Of a stretch of 64,000 nt of DNA, positions 32,652 to 42,456 are shown piece after piece. Every line of letters begins with the position of its first letter. The first letter of the stretch is position 1. The position numbers and the translations under genes were made by a program. Origin of the DNA: Halomonas sp. ML-15 (GTDB lineage: Bacteria > Pseudomonadota > Gammaproteobacteria > Pseudomonadales > Halomonadaceae); assembly GCF_014779595.1 (NCBI RefSeq), contig NZ_JACXZT010000019.1, forward strand, positions 473,185 through 537,184. The letters run 5' to 3'. The notes under the pieces are model-generated. The model was not told the origin of the DNA and ran no database searches. It saw only the letters and a program-made list of their open reading frames with translations.

Positions 32652-32985
32652 ATTTCAAACCTCCGGTTTCGTGGTTAACTGCCCATACCTAACTGGATAT
32701 GGGCGCATGTTGCAGGCACGGGGAAACCTCCAGCTGTTTGCTAGATTCAGTGGGTCAACGTTTGGTGTTGCTCTGTACCTGGGTTACCTTCTCTTTGATT
32801 GGGGCTTGCTGCCCCTCCCCTTAACTTTTTCTTTTAATCAATACCCTCAACCCCCTAATAATAATTAAACAAGGGTGAAAAATTCTGATTTAAACCTCAG
32901 AAATGCAGGCAGGCTGTGGTGTACAAGTGTGGTAGGTGATAGAGCATCCGCTCTTCTATTATATTAAAATGTAAGCATCGAAACG
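32652..32985. other. AT-rich gap upstream of the Gp2-like gene
   Basis: About 330 bases with no convincing gene. A 7-bp hairpin GCCCATA / TATGGGC (32681-32704) lies just upstream of the Gp2 start and may be an operator or RNA structure. The AT-rich half (from 32820) likely holds the promoter of the Gp2 gene. Confidence 0.4.
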
Positions 32986-33183
32986 CTAAACCACTTCATT
33001 GTTTCTCCTTATTATAGTGTCCTGGATCCAGATCTCTACCTCGCTTTCCACCCACGCTACAGCACGAGTAGTGAGCTTAATTTGCTGAGGAAAAGTTCCC
33101 TCATCCATGTACTTATAGATCGTAGACCTAGCGAGCCCAGTGCGGCCCATGACGTCTTTGATGCGAATCAGCTTCATGCTCAT
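32986..33183 (-). CDS. AlpA-family (MerR-like HTH) regulator
   Basis: A 65-residue AlpA-type transcription factor or excisionase-like protein: IRIKDVMGRTGLARSTIYKY is the winged-helix DNA-binding element, followed by FPQQIKLTTRAVAWVESEV, the hallmark of the family. In P4-like satellites and cryptic prophages AlpA activates integrase/excision or early genes. Start ATG 33183 follows CCGGAG; a second ATG at 33177 is possible. It is upstream of and codirectional with the Gp2-like gene. Confidence 0.87.
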   Translation of the reverse strand: MSMKLIRIKDVMGRTGLARSTIYKYMDEGTFPQQIKLTTRAVAWVESEVEIWIQDTIIRRNNEVV

Positions 33184-33217
33184 GACGAACTCCGGTCATT
33201 CGTTCATGAGATGGTGC

Positions 33218-33251
33218 AGGTGGGTAGTTTTTGGCGAGGTGGGCAACTTTT
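33218..33251. repeat. Direct repeat upstream of the AlpA-type gene
   Basis: AGGTGGGTAGTTTT (33218-33231) and AGGTGGGCAACTTTT (33237-33251) are near-identical tandem units 19 bases apart, about 35 bases upstream of the alpA-like start. A candidate regulator or recombinase binding array. Confidence 0.5.
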
Positions 33252-33374
33252 ATAAGTATTTGTCTAGAAGATTAATGGCACGCGATATTGGTAGACAATA
33301 AACCTCTCATTTCTACCCTAGCCAGATCAAGCTGCTAAACAGACTGTTTGTTAACACCAATAAGGAGGTGCCGA

Positions 33375-33476
33375 ATGATTTCTTCCCAATCTACCACCAG
33401 CTGTCACCGAGGAAATTTTCACCCTAGCGACTACCGTCTGACTGGACTGAATGATGAAGAAATTACTGATAATTAA
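33375..33476 (+). CDS. Small ORF with consensus ribosome site
   Basis: A 33-codon frame ATG 33375 to TAA 33474-33476, with a near-perfect Shine-Dalgarno AAGGAGGTG 6 bases before the start. The peptide begins MISSQSTTSCHRG and ends LNDEEITDN; it is hydrophilic with one cysteine and no membrane segment. It is divergent from the alpA-like gene, 190 bases away. No family recognised. Ribosome-site strength is the only evidence that it is real. Confidence 0.45.
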   Translation: MISSQSTTSCHRGNFHPSDYRLTGLNDEEITDN

Positions 33477-33606
33477 GCAAAGCTAACCGCACTCTGTAAT
33501 CTGTTGCGGCAGAGCGTACCTAGCCCTTTCTGACAATACCTTTGCGTTTTGAGCATGACAGAGTAAATCCTGGAATTGATTTAAAACGTCAACTAACCAA
33601 TGACAA

Positions 33607-33653
33607 AGCTATAGGCTTGCATGCTGCATGCATCCCCAATGCAGGCTATAGCT
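33607..33653. other. Large imperfect hairpin in AT-rich element
   Basis: AGCTATAG at 33607-33614 pairs with CTATAGCT at 33646-33653, extended inward by TGCAT/ATGCA, with a smaller TGCATGCTGCATGCA palindrome in the loop. It is followed by AT-rich, T-run DNA. It could be a replication or transfer origin of the Gp2 element, or a small RNA/terminator. No coding frame spans it. Confidence 0.45.
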
Positions 33654-33810
33654 AGCAATGACTTTGTGTTAATTTTTATGCTTTTTTGCATTTTTATCCG
33701 CACAAAAGAGACTTGCCTACAGCAACCACAGGCTTTTCATATTAATTTTCACGCGAAAATTCATCGCATTTGACAGCATAATCATGCTTTGTTAGCATCA
33801 CTACTGATAC

Positions 33811-33827
33811 TTAATAATCATTATTAA
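33811..33827. promoter_or_regulatory. Palindromic operator of the RHH gene
   Basis: TTAATAAT-C-ATTATTAA, a perfect 8-bp inverted repeat, ends 19 bases before the ATG of the ribbon-helix-helix gene (2 bases before an alternative GTG). Likely an autoregulatory site. Confidence 0.55.
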
Positions 33828-33846
33828 TGTGAGATTAGTGACAGCC

Positions 33847-34413
33847 ATGATGACACTTTCCAGGTGGTTAGAGGGGTACCCAAGTGAAGCTGAAGGAAAA
33901 GCGTTAGATTATCTGAACGGCAAGGGTTTTTACTGCAGCAATTCGAACTTAAGCGCCAAAAAACAGATTGAAGAGATAGAAAAGAAAAACTCTCAAAGCT
34001 TGCACTTTAAGGATAGCGTCCGGAAGCTTAAAAATAACCTTAGGCAGCACAAATCTACATTGAAAACGCCATATATTAAATCACGCACTTTCAAACTATC
34101 AGACCGATCTCATGAGGCTCTTAAAGCAATTGCAAAATCAAGAAACGTAGCAATAAGCAATGTTTTAGAGAAAATTATCGAGGAAGAAGCACAGCGAGAA
34201 GGTCTCCTGCAGAACGTAAATTATTATAACTATTCCGGCAGCCATGGCATGAACTCAACCATGCTTAATAATCTAACCAATACTGACGAAACACTAGCCA
34301 CGCACGAGCCGTCACAGCACTATCCTGATTACGGATACAGCATGAAGTACCATGGGCTTGGAGATAAGTTAGAGGCTTTAATAAATGGCTCAGATCTCTC
34401 AAATAACAAGTGA
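33847..34413 (+). CDS. Ribbon-helix-helix protein of unknown role
   Basis: A 188-residue basic protein with AT-rich codon use unlike the flanking chromosome. The N-terminal third is helical and lysine-rich. At about residues 70-110 the segment RTFKLSDRSHEALKAIAKSR and NVAISNVLEKIIEEEA reads as an RHH fold (beta strand, helix, turn, helix) preceded by a linker. The C-terminal 75 residues are Asn/His/Tyr-rich and probably disordered. Start ATG 33847 is taken; a GTG at 33829 lies right after the palindrome. It could be a partition, copy-control or silencing protein of the mobile element. Family not recognised. Confidence 0.55.
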   Translation: MMTLSRWLEGYPSEAEGKALDYLNGKGFYCSNSNLSAKKQIEEIEKKNSQSLHFKDSVRKLKNNLRQHKSTLKTPYIKSRTFKLSDRSHEALKAIAKSRNVAISNVLEKIIEEEAQREGLLQNVNYYNYSGSHGMNSTMLNNLTNTDETLATHEPSQHYPDYGYSMKYHGLGDKLEALINGSDLSNNK

Positions 34414-35171
34414 AGTTTAAAATAGTCAAGAAGTAACGGCCCTGAATTCAAGCAATAAGCGCAACACCCATGGTGTTCAGTTCGATACCTATTCGATTAG
34501 GTATCTTGCCAAGCCTTCTTAGCTTAAGCACGTGGTCACTGAGTCGCCTGAGCTGGGAGAGGTTTTGCAAGACCAAGACTTAGCTCCATTGGTGGCTGCC
34601 GCCAATGCCGACAAGGAGTGACATGTAATCGTTGATCCGTTCAGAGCTTCACTTCTAATGCAGTCACTCGACGACGCCGGCAATCATGCTAGGCAAGCGC
34701 TTCGTTCAATTCTAAGCGTTTGCCGCCGGTGATTGCTGAATGATTGATAATGCTCGTGATTCAATAGGCATTGTAGCGCAGCTTGCGGCTGAGCGTCCTG
34801 ATATAGACGCCAAGCCCATTGGCGATCTGCGGCTGCCCACGTAATGACAGAGGTGAATCTGATATCGTTGGGTCTGGCTCAGTTGTAGGCATCCTGCGCT
34901 TTGCTTCGTTTGGGTCTGTGGGCTGAAAAACTTAGATTCCTGCAACATTGCCTCATTGGAATGCCCTTAGCCCCAATTGACTCTGCAGCGATTTGCAGCC
35001 CCCTACCAAATGGGGAGTACACTGGGGAGTACCATTAATAATCAAGCGCCATGATGCACATTAAACCATTGAAAAAAAACATAAAATCAATATTGTACGA
35101 TTTTAAGATCCAGAACATCGAGTGATGTCCGGACCAATGGGCGGCAAGAGCTGCCTCTACCGGCAGGTGCG
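34414..35171. other. Remnant-filled non-coding segment at the island's right end
   Basis: About 750 bases without a credible intact gene. Short open tails with protein-like composition are visible: about 34527-34621 (ends LAPLVAAANADKE before TGA) and 34740-34844 (a 34-codon frame, IDNARDSIGIVAQLAAERPD). Both look like gene ends left by deletions. An imperfect hairpin with arms around GGCAAGCGCTT / AAGCGTTTGCC lies near 34690-34725. Two GGGGAGTAC repeats 13 bases apart lie near 35010-35031, possibly integrase arm-type sites. The last 120 bases before 35140 are AT-rich. Confidence 0.4.
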
Positions 35172-35693
35172 CTACAGTCTCATGTCAAACGCGTTCAGCG
35201 TCATGGCGACTAACGCGTAGTACCCGATAACGCCCACGACCTCGACGAGCACTTGGGTCCCAAGCGCCTGCCGAGCGGCTTCAAACGTCTCAGCGTCGAG
35301 TCGGTTGTGGTCGAGGAGTTGACGCGCCAGGGTCTGCAGCAGGACCAGCCGGGGTGCCCCCAGGTCGGCCAGGCCGCCCTCCCTGAGCGTGGCCACCGCC
35401 GCTTCCGACAGCCCTGCCTCGACGGCAATAGGCTCATGGATCTGCTGCTCACCGACGCACTGCAAGCGGCCCGCCACACAGAGAATCAGCAATTCGCTCT
35501 CGACGAGAGACAGCTGAGTATCATAGCGGCAGAAGGCCCCTAGCTGCTGCGCGGGGGCCGCCAGCCCGGGGCTGTGCAACCAGGCCAGGAAGGGTCCGTT
35601 GGCATTGCCGCGAGTCTTGACCACCGACTGATAAATGGCTTGCTGCTGAGGGTCCATCGCCTGTGCTGAGGGCAACTCGATCCTTGACTGCAT
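35172..35693 (-). CDS. Carboxymuconolactone decarboxylase-family protein
   Basis: A 173-residue AhpD/CMD-like helical protein: NANGPFLAWLHSPGLA near residue 31, then LSLVESELLILCVAG near 60, typical of the CMD fold that forms trimers or hexamers. The AhpD redox C-x-x-C is not present, and the usual H-E-x-x-x-H region is degenerate (QIHEPIAVEAGLSE), so the activity is uncertain (decarboxylase-like or unknown). It lies 123 bases after putA on the same strand and may or may not share its transcript. Confidence 0.8.
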   Translation of the reverse strand: MQSRIELPSAQAMDPQQQAIYQSVVKTRGNANGPFLAWLHSPGLAAPAQQLGAFCRYDTQLSLVESELLILCVAGRLQCVGEQQIHEPIAVEAGLSEAAVATLREGGLADLGAPRLVLLQTLARQLLDHNRLDAETFEAARQALGTQVLVEVVGVIGYYALVAMTLNAFDMRL

Positions 35694-35816
35694 GGGGTCT
35701 CTCCGGCGTTGTTCGCGTTCTGGTTGATCCGGCCTGTGGTTGGCGACTCCCGCTCAGGCTTGCCAGCAGGGAGTCGATGGCAATAATCGCGATCCGCCCT
35801 TGCAGGCGCCTGGGCG

Positions 35817-38800
35817 CTACACGGCCGTCGCCAGCAGGCTGGCGTTGCCTCCCGCCGCGGTGGTGTCGATGCATAGATGGCGCTCCACCACGTAGCGCTC
35901 CGGCGCGATGGTCTGGGTCTCCAGCGGCACAATGGCGCCGTCGCGCTTGGCAAGCGCCATCCGTAGTTGACGCGTCCAGTCGCTGTCGCCGGCCGCGGCT
36001 ACCGCTGCCATGCCGTTGAGCTCGACCAGCGCCTCGGGCGAAACGCTGCCGTCGATGCCGGCCACCGGCGCCCCGGCATCGATCAGCGGCTTCACGGCCT
36101 GCTCGGCGCCTGGCGCCACCACCACGGCGGCACAGCCGGCGCCCAGGGCCTGGGCGGCCTGGGCCACGGCGATATCCAGGCTCGGCCCCAGGCACAGCAC
36201 CGGGCCCTTCGGATACTGCGACAGTCGGTTGCTCTCCCCCGTCGGGCCTGGCAGCGTCTGCGGCGTCATGTCCAGGGCCGCCGTCTCGTTGATCGCCCGG
36301 CGGACCACGCCGCCCTTGCCGGACAGCGCCTTGCGCAGCACCTCGACCCGATCGGGGCGCGCCGCCCAGTTGCGCGCATCAAAGCCGTCGAGCACCGACT
36401 GAAGGCCCTTGAGTGACACGGCTGCTCCCTGGGGCGCCTCGTGTCGCTCGGCGGTGGCGGTGCGGCGAAAGCGGTTGACGTAGAGCGGGCCGCCGGCCTT
36501 GGGTCCGGTGCCTGAAAGGCCCTCGCCGCCGAAGGGCTGGGAGCCGACGATGGCACCGATCTGGTTGCGATTGACGTAGATGTTGCCGACGTGGAGTCGT
36601 TCGACGATCTGCTGCACCCGATCGTCGATGCGGGTATGCAGGCCGAAGGTCAGCCCGTAGCCCCGGTCGTTGATGGCGTCGACCACCTTGTCGATGTCGC
36701 GCGCCTTGAAGGTGGCCACGTGCAGCACCGGCCCAAAGATCTCGCGCTCGAGATCCGCGATGCCGCCGACCTCGACCACGGCGGGCGTGACGAAGGTGCC
36801 TGTGTCGGGCACCGGCAGGTTCTTGAGGACCTTGCCGGCCTTCTGCTGGGCCTCGACATAGGCGCTGATCTCGGCCTGGGCCTCGGCGTCGATCACCGGG
36901 GAGACGTCGGTATCGGTGTTCCAGGGGTCGCCGATGGTGAGCGCATCCATGGCGCCGTCGAGCATGGTCAGCAGCCGCTCGCGGGCCTCCTCCTGCACAT
37001 ACAGCATGCGCAGCGCCGAACAGCGCTGGCCGGCCGACTGGAAGGAGGAGATCAGGATGTCGCGCACCGCCTGCTCGGTCAGCGCCGTGGAGTCGACGAT
37101 CATGGCATTCAGCCCGCCGGTCTCGGCGATCAGCACCGCATCCGGCCCGGCGTTTTCGGCCAGCGCCTTGTGGATGATCTGCGCCACCGGGGTCGAGCCG
37201 GTGAAGCACACGCCGGCGATCCGCGGGTCGCTGGTCAGCGGCCCGCCTACCGTCGGCCCGTCGCCGGGCAGCAGCTGCAGCGCCGCCTCCGGCAGGCCGG
37301 CCTCGCGCATCAGCTCGACGGCACGGGCGGCGATCAGCGGCGTCTGCTCGGCGGGCTTGGCCAGCACGGCGTTGCCGGCCGCCAGCGCTGCAGCAATCTG
37401 GCCGGTGGTGATGGCCAGCGGGAAGTTCCACGGACTGATGCAGACGAAGATGCCGCGGGCGCTGCCGGGCTCCTCCGCCTCCAGCCGTTCGGCCTCGTTG
37501 GCGTAGTAGCGCAGGAAGTCCACCGCCTCGCGCACCTCGGCGATGCCGTCGAACATCATCTTGCCGGCCTCGCGGGTGGTAATCACGGTCAGCTCGGCGA
37601 TATGCGCTTCGTAGAGGTCGGCGGTACGACGCAGCACCTCGGCCCGCTCCGCCGCCGGGCGCGCCGACCAGTCGCGGAAGCCGTCCTCGGCGGCGTCGAG
37701 GGCGGCGCTCACTTCCTCCGCAGTCGCCTCATGCACCTTGCCGATCACGCGCTTACCGTCGGCAGGCGACACGGCATCCCGCGCCGGCCCTTGAGGCGCC
37801 GGACGGCCCACCAACATGGGCGCCGCCGTCCAGGTGGCGTCGGCGAAGGTCTCACGCGCCTCGAGCAGTGGCAGGATCGAGGCGGGTTCGTTGATGCGAT
37901 AGCCCTTGGAGTTCTTGCGCTCGGGGGCGAACAGCTCGCCGGGCTGGCGGATCAGCGGGCTCGATACGGCCTCGCCCAGGCGCTGCAGCTCGGCGATCGG
38001 GTCCTTGGAGACCTCGCTGGGGGGGATCGAGCTGTCGACCACCTGGTTGACGAAGGAGGAGTTGGCGCCATTCTCCAGCAGGCGCCGCACCAGGTAGGCC
38101 AGCAAGTCGCGGTGCGCCCCCACCGGCGCATAGATGCGGCAGTGGGTGCCCTCCGACTCTTTGACGATATGGTGCAGCGATTCGCCCATGCCGTGCAGGC
38201 GCTGAAACTCGTAGCTCTCCTTGTCGTCGCCGGCCATGGCCACCACGGCGGCGCAGGTGTGGGCGTTGTGGGTGGCGAACTGCGGATAGATGCGGTCGCG
38301 GCGGTCGAGCAGCATCTGCGCACAGGCCATGTAGCTGACGTCGGTGTTGACCTTGCGGGTGTAGACCGGGAAGGTCTTGACCCCCATCTCCTGGGACAGC
38401 TTGATCTCGGTATCCCAGTAGGCGCCCTTGACCAGGCGCACCATGATCTTGCGGTCGAAACGCTCGGCCATCTCGTAGAGCGCCTCGATCACCGGTGCGG
38501 CACGGCGGCCATAGGCCTGTACCACCACCCCGAAGCCGTCCCATCCCGCCAGGCTGGGGTCCGCCATCAGTTCCTCAATGATGTCGAGAGAGAGATCCAG
38601 GCGATCCTGCTCCTCGGCATCGATATTGAACCCGATATTGGCCTTGGCGGCCTGCTGCACCAGCTCCTTGGCGCGCGGCACCAGCTCCGCCATCACCGTG
38701 TCTCGGTGGGTATACTCATAGCGCGGATGCAGTGCCGAGAGCTTCACCGAGATGCCGGGGCTGCCGCGCACGTCGCCCTTGGCCTGCTCGGCGATGGCGG

Positions 38801-39482
38801 TGATCGCCTTGGCGTAGGCCTGGTGATAGCGCAGCGCATCGTCGTCGGTGCGTGCCGCCTCGCCCAGCATGTCGTAGGAGTAGGTGTAGCCCTGCTTCTC
38901 GAGCTCGCGGGCATTCTTCATGCCCTCCTCGATGGTCTGACCGAGCACGAACTGACGCCCCAGGATCTTCATCGACTGGCCAACTGCTTTGCGCACCACC
39001 GGCTCGCCCATCCGACGAACCAGGCCGCGCAGCGCTCGTGTCGGGCCCTTGGGGTCCTCTGCCAGCACCTTGCCGGTCAGCAGCAGCGCCCAGGTCGAGG
39101 CGTTGACCATCGACGACGACGACTTGCCCAGGTGGGCGCCCCAGTCAGAGGGCTCGATCTTGTCGTGGATCAGATCATCGATGGTCTCCGCATCGGGCAC
39201 GCGCAGCAGCGCTTCCGCCAAGCACATCAGCCCCACGCCCTCGGTGGTCGAGAGTCCATACTCGGCAAGGAACGCCTCCATCATCGAGGGCTTCTTCTCC
39301 TTGCGCACCCGCGCCACGTAATGGGCGCCGGCGTCGGCCACCTGGCGGCGCTCCTCCTCTGACAGCCTGACCCCCTGGACAAGTTCGCTCAGCACCGCCG
39401 CTTCATCGGCGTCATAGTTGGCGCGGATGCGTGCCCGGAGGTCACTCGAATCGGTATGCAGATGACGATTGGCGTCGTTCAT
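35817..39482 (-). CDS. putA: Bifunctional proline dehydrogenase / P5C dehydrogenase
   Basis: A 1221-residue enzyme converting proline to glutamate in two steps at the membrane, feeding electrons to quinone. Domains: helical arm and dimerisation region (about 1-150), FAD proline dehydrogenase barrel (about 190-480; RLVKGAYWDTEIK near 365), then P5C dehydrogenase (about 560-1030). The latter has FTGSTPVAQ, ETGGLNAMIVDST and the catalytic C821 in SAGQRCSALR. A C-terminal ALDH-like flap follows (about 1080-1221). There is no N-terminal ribbon-helix-helix, so this PutA cannot repress its own operon as E. coli PutA does. It sits after putP, separated by a terminator. Confidence 0.95.
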   Translation of the reverse strand: MNDANRHLHTDSSDLRARIRANYDADEAAVLSELVQGVRLSEEERRQVADAGAHYVARVRKEKKPSMMEAFLAEYGLSTTEGVGLMCLAEALLRVPDAETIDDLIHDKIEPSDWGAHLGKSSSSMVNASTWALLLTGKVLAEDPKGPTRALRGLVRRMGEPVVRKAVGQSMKILGRQFVLGQTIEEGMKNARELEKQGYTYSYDMLGEAARTDDDALRYHQAYAKAITAIAEQAKGDVRGSPGISVKLSALHPRYEYTHRDTVMAELVPRAKELVQQAAKANIGFNIDAEEQDRLDLSLDIIEELMADPSLAGWDGFGVVVQAYGRRAAPVIEALYEMAERFDRKIMVRLVKGAYWDTEIKLSQEMGVKTFPVYTRKVNTDVSYMACAQMLLDRRDRIYPQFATHNAHTCAAVVAMAGDDKESYEFQRLHGMGESLHHIVKESEGTHCRIYAPVGAHRDLLAYLVRRLLENGANSSFVNQVVDSSIPPSEVSKDPIAELQRLGEAVSSPLIRQPGELFAPERKNSKGYRINEPASILPLLEARETFADATWTAAPMLVGRPAPQGPARDAVSPADGKRVIGKVHEATAEEVSAALDAAEDGFRDWSARPAAERAEVLRRTADLYEAHIAELTVITTREAGKMMFDGIAEVREAVDFLRYYANEAERLEAEEPGSARGIFVCISPWNFPLAITTGQIAAALAAGNAVLAKPAEQTPLIAARAVELMREAGLPEAALQLLPGDGPTVGGPLTSDPRIAGVCFTGSTPVAQIIHKALAENAGPDAVLIAETGGLNAMIVDSTALTEQAVRDILISSFQSAGQRCSALRMLYVQEEARERLLTMLDGAMDALTIGDPWNTDTDVSPVIDAEAQAEISAYVEAQQKAGKVLKNLPVPDTGTFVTPAVVEVGGIADLEREIFGPVLHVATFKARDIDKVVDAINDRGYGLTFGLHTRIDDRVQQIVERLHVGNIYVNRNQIGAIVGSQPFGGEGLSGTGPKAGGPLYVNRFRRTATAERHEAPQGAAVSLKGLQSVLDGFDARNWAARPDRVEVLRKALSGKGGVVRRAINETAALDMTPQTLPGPTGESNRLSQYPKGPVLCLGPSLDIAVAQAAQALGAGCAAVVVAPGAEQAVKPLIDAGAPVAGIDGSVSPEALVELNGMAAVAAAGDSDWTRQLRMALAKRDGAIVPLETQTIAPERYVVERHLCIDTTAAGGNASLLATAV

Positions 39483-39530
39483 GCTGAATCTCTCCTTGCT
39501 ACTCGAGACGTAGCCTTGATGCGCCGCGTA

Positions 39531-39555
39531 AAAAGGGCCCCCGTAGGAGCCCTTT
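39531..39555 (-). terminator. Rho-independent terminator after putP
   Basis: Minus strand: stem AAAGGGC / GCCCTTT around a 10-base loop, ending in a short T-run. It lies 33 bases past the putP stop and before the putA start, so putA needs its own promoter or read-through. Confidence 0.8.
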
Positions 39556-39587
39556 CACTACGTTGCATGCGTCCTGCTAGCGCTTTG

Positions 39588-41078
39588 CTAGCGAGTGATG
39601 TGCTGATATTCACCGGCATCGGCCGTCACGCTGCTCACCACCATGATGGCAACGAAGGAAGCGATGAAGCCAGGAATAATCTCGTAGACACCGGGGCCCC
39701 CCATAAACTCGCCGTTCCAGCCCAGGGCGATCCAGATCATCACGGTGGCGGCACCCACCACCATGCCGGCGATGGCACCGGCGCCGTTGGTGCGGGGCCA
39801 CATCAGCGAGAGGATGATCAGCGGACCGAACGCCGCGCCAAAGCCTGCCCAGGCGTTACTGACCAGCCCCAGCACCTGAGAGTCTTCGTCAGAGGCAATC
39901 ACGGCGGCCACGATGCCCACCAGCACCACACAGACACGGCCGACGGCCACACACTGCTGCTCCGTCGCTCTCTTGTGCAGGAACAGACGATAGAAGTCCT
40001 CGGTCAGCGACGACGACGACACCAGAAGCTGACTGGAAATGGTGCTCATGATGGCGGCCAGCAGTGCCGCATAGAGGAAACCGGTGATCAGCGGATGGAA
40101 CAGCAGCTCCGCCAGAATGATAAAGATGGTTTCCGGATCTTGCACATCCAGCCCATTACGGATCGCATAGGCACGACCAAAGATACCCAGGGAAACGGCA
40201 CCGATCAGAGAGATAAGCATCCAGCCCATGCCGATATTGCGGGCAACGGGGACATCCTTCAGCGAGCGGATCGCCATGAAGCGCACAATGATATGTGGCT
40301 GCCCGAAATAGCCCAGCCCCCAGGTCACTGCTGAGAGCCAGCCTATGAAGGTCAGCCCTGACGTCCAGGATAGCAGCGTGGGATCGACCTCATTCAGGGT
40401 CTGTGAGGCCTGACCAAAACCACCGCCCCCTTCACCGAAGAGCACTACCGCCGGCATGATCACCAGCGCCAACATCATGATGCAGCCCTGCACGAAATCG
40501 GTCATGCTCACGGCCAGGAAGCCGCCGACGACGGTATAGATCAACACCACGCCGAGGGTGATCATCACACCCATGGCGTAATTGCTCATATCACCGAAGT
40601 TGTAAATCCCCGAGAAGGCGCTTTCGAACAGCTTGCCGCCCGCCACCAGGCCTGACGCCGTGTAAACCGCAAAGAAGATCACGATGACGATAGCGGAGAC
40701 CGTCCTCAGAGACAGCGCCCGCGTCGGAAACCGGTTCGCCAGGAACGCCGGTATGGTAATCGCATTACCATAGTGTACGGTCTGTTCACGCAGCCTTGGC
40801 GCCACCAGGGTCCAGTTGAAGAACGCCCCCACCAGCAGGCCGATACCAATCCACGCTGAGCCCAGGCCAGAGACAAATAGCGCTCCGGGCAAGCCCAGGA
40901 GCAGCCAGCCACTCATGTCCGACGCACCGGCGGAAAGGGCTGCCACCTGTGGGCTAAGCCCTCGGCCACCCAGCATGTAATCTTCAGATGACGCCGTCGC
41001 CTTGCGCATGGCATATACGCCAATGGCAATCATCAGCGCAAAGTAGCCGAACAGGCTGATCCAAACACCAGTCGCCAT
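39588..41078 (-). CDS. putP: Sodium/proline symporter
   Basis: A 496-residue SSS-family (LeuT-fold) transporter importing proline with Na+, for catabolism and osmoprotection. Signatures: YMLGGRGLSPQVAALSAGASDMSGW near residue 30-55 (the PutP proline/sodium site; split into YMLGGRGLS and ASDMSGW), GGFLAVSMTDFVQG near 180, and AAIMSTISSQLLVSSS near 330. Thirteen hydrophobic segments. Start ATG 41078 has AAGGGAGC ahead; the Met at 41096 actually contains that ribosome site. It pairs with putA downstream, an efficient proline uptake-and-use module suited to a halophile. Confidence 0.95.
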   Translation of the reverse strand: MATGVWISLFGYFALMIAIGVYAMRKATASSEDYMLGGRGLSPQVAALSAGASDMSGWLLLGLPGALFVSGLGSAWIGIGLLVGAFFNWTLVAPRLREQTVHYGNAITIPAFLANRFPTRALSLRTVSAIVIVIFFAVYTASGLVAGGKLFESAFSGIYNFGDMSNYAMGVMITLGVVLIYTVVGGFLAVSMTDFVQGCIMMLALVIMPAVVLFGEGGGGFGQASQTLNEVDPTLLSWTSGLTFIGWLSAVTWGLGYFGQPHIIVRFMAIRSLKDVPVARNIGMGWMLISLIGAVSLGIFGRAYAIRNGLDVQDPETIFIILAELLFHPLITGFLYAALLAAIMSTISSQLLVSSSSLTEDFYRLFLHKRATEQQCVAVGRVCVVLVGIVAAVIASDEDSQVLGLVSNAWAGFGAAFGPLIILSLMWPRTNGAGAIAGMVVGAATVMIWIALGWNGEFMGGPGVYEIIPGFIASFVAIMVVSSVTADAGEYQHITR

Positions 41079-42085
<1,007 letters not shown>

Positions 42086-42170
42086 ACTCTTCTGTCCTCC
42101 ATAGCATCGAATGGCCAATTTGGCCGTTCTTTCGCCATTTCCGCCCTACATCGAAGTCAGGTACCTGCAC

Positions 42171-42425
42171 ATGGCGCGAGTCACAGTTGAAGATTGTCTC
42201 GAGAACGTCGAAAACCGGTTCAAGCTGGTGATGATCTCCACCCAGCGCGCGCGCCAGCTGGCCCGCGGTTCACGCGATGCCCTGCTGCCGTGGGAGAACG
42301 ACAAGCCCACCGTGATGGCGCTGCGCGAGATCGCCGCCGGCAAGATCGACGAGAACGTGCTCGACGAGCCGGTAGAAGCCGCACCGATGCGCATGCGCCG
42401 CGAGCCGGAGATGGGCGAAGAGTGA
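42171..42425 (+). CDS. rpoZ: RNA polymerase omega subunit
   Basis: An 84-residue omega chain: [20 protein letters not shown] at the N-terminus, then [15 protein letters not shown] and [17 protein letters not shown], all conserved. It helps assemble the polymerase and forms part of ppGpp site 1. Start ATG 42171 is the conserved family start (frame open to 42111). Between gmk and spoT, as in most gammaproteobacteria. Confidence 0.97.
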   Translation: MARVTVEDCLENVENRFKLVMISTQRARQLARGSRDALLPWENDKPTVMALREIAAGKIDENVLDEPVEAAPMRMRREPEMGEE

Positions 42426-42456
42426 TTCGTTGACCACCCGGGGATAGGCGCGCTGC

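Noticed and set aside
34712-34948. A 78-codon minus-strand frame in the island's right end
   Set aside because: No ribosome site and no motif; composition is shadow-like, and plus-strand remnants overlap it.
27971-35140. 10-bp direct repeat GGACCAATGG at 27971-27980 and 35131-35140, near both ends of the island
   Set aside because: A 10-mer match within several kilobases is expected by chance, and the flanks show no further similarity; not supported as an attachment core.
36591-39362. A 923-codon open frame on the plus strand opposite putA, and similar long antisense frames opposite dppA and the usher
   Set aside because: Long antisense frames arise from GC-rich codon bias; they lack ribosome sites and recognisable motifs and lie wholly over well-supported genes.
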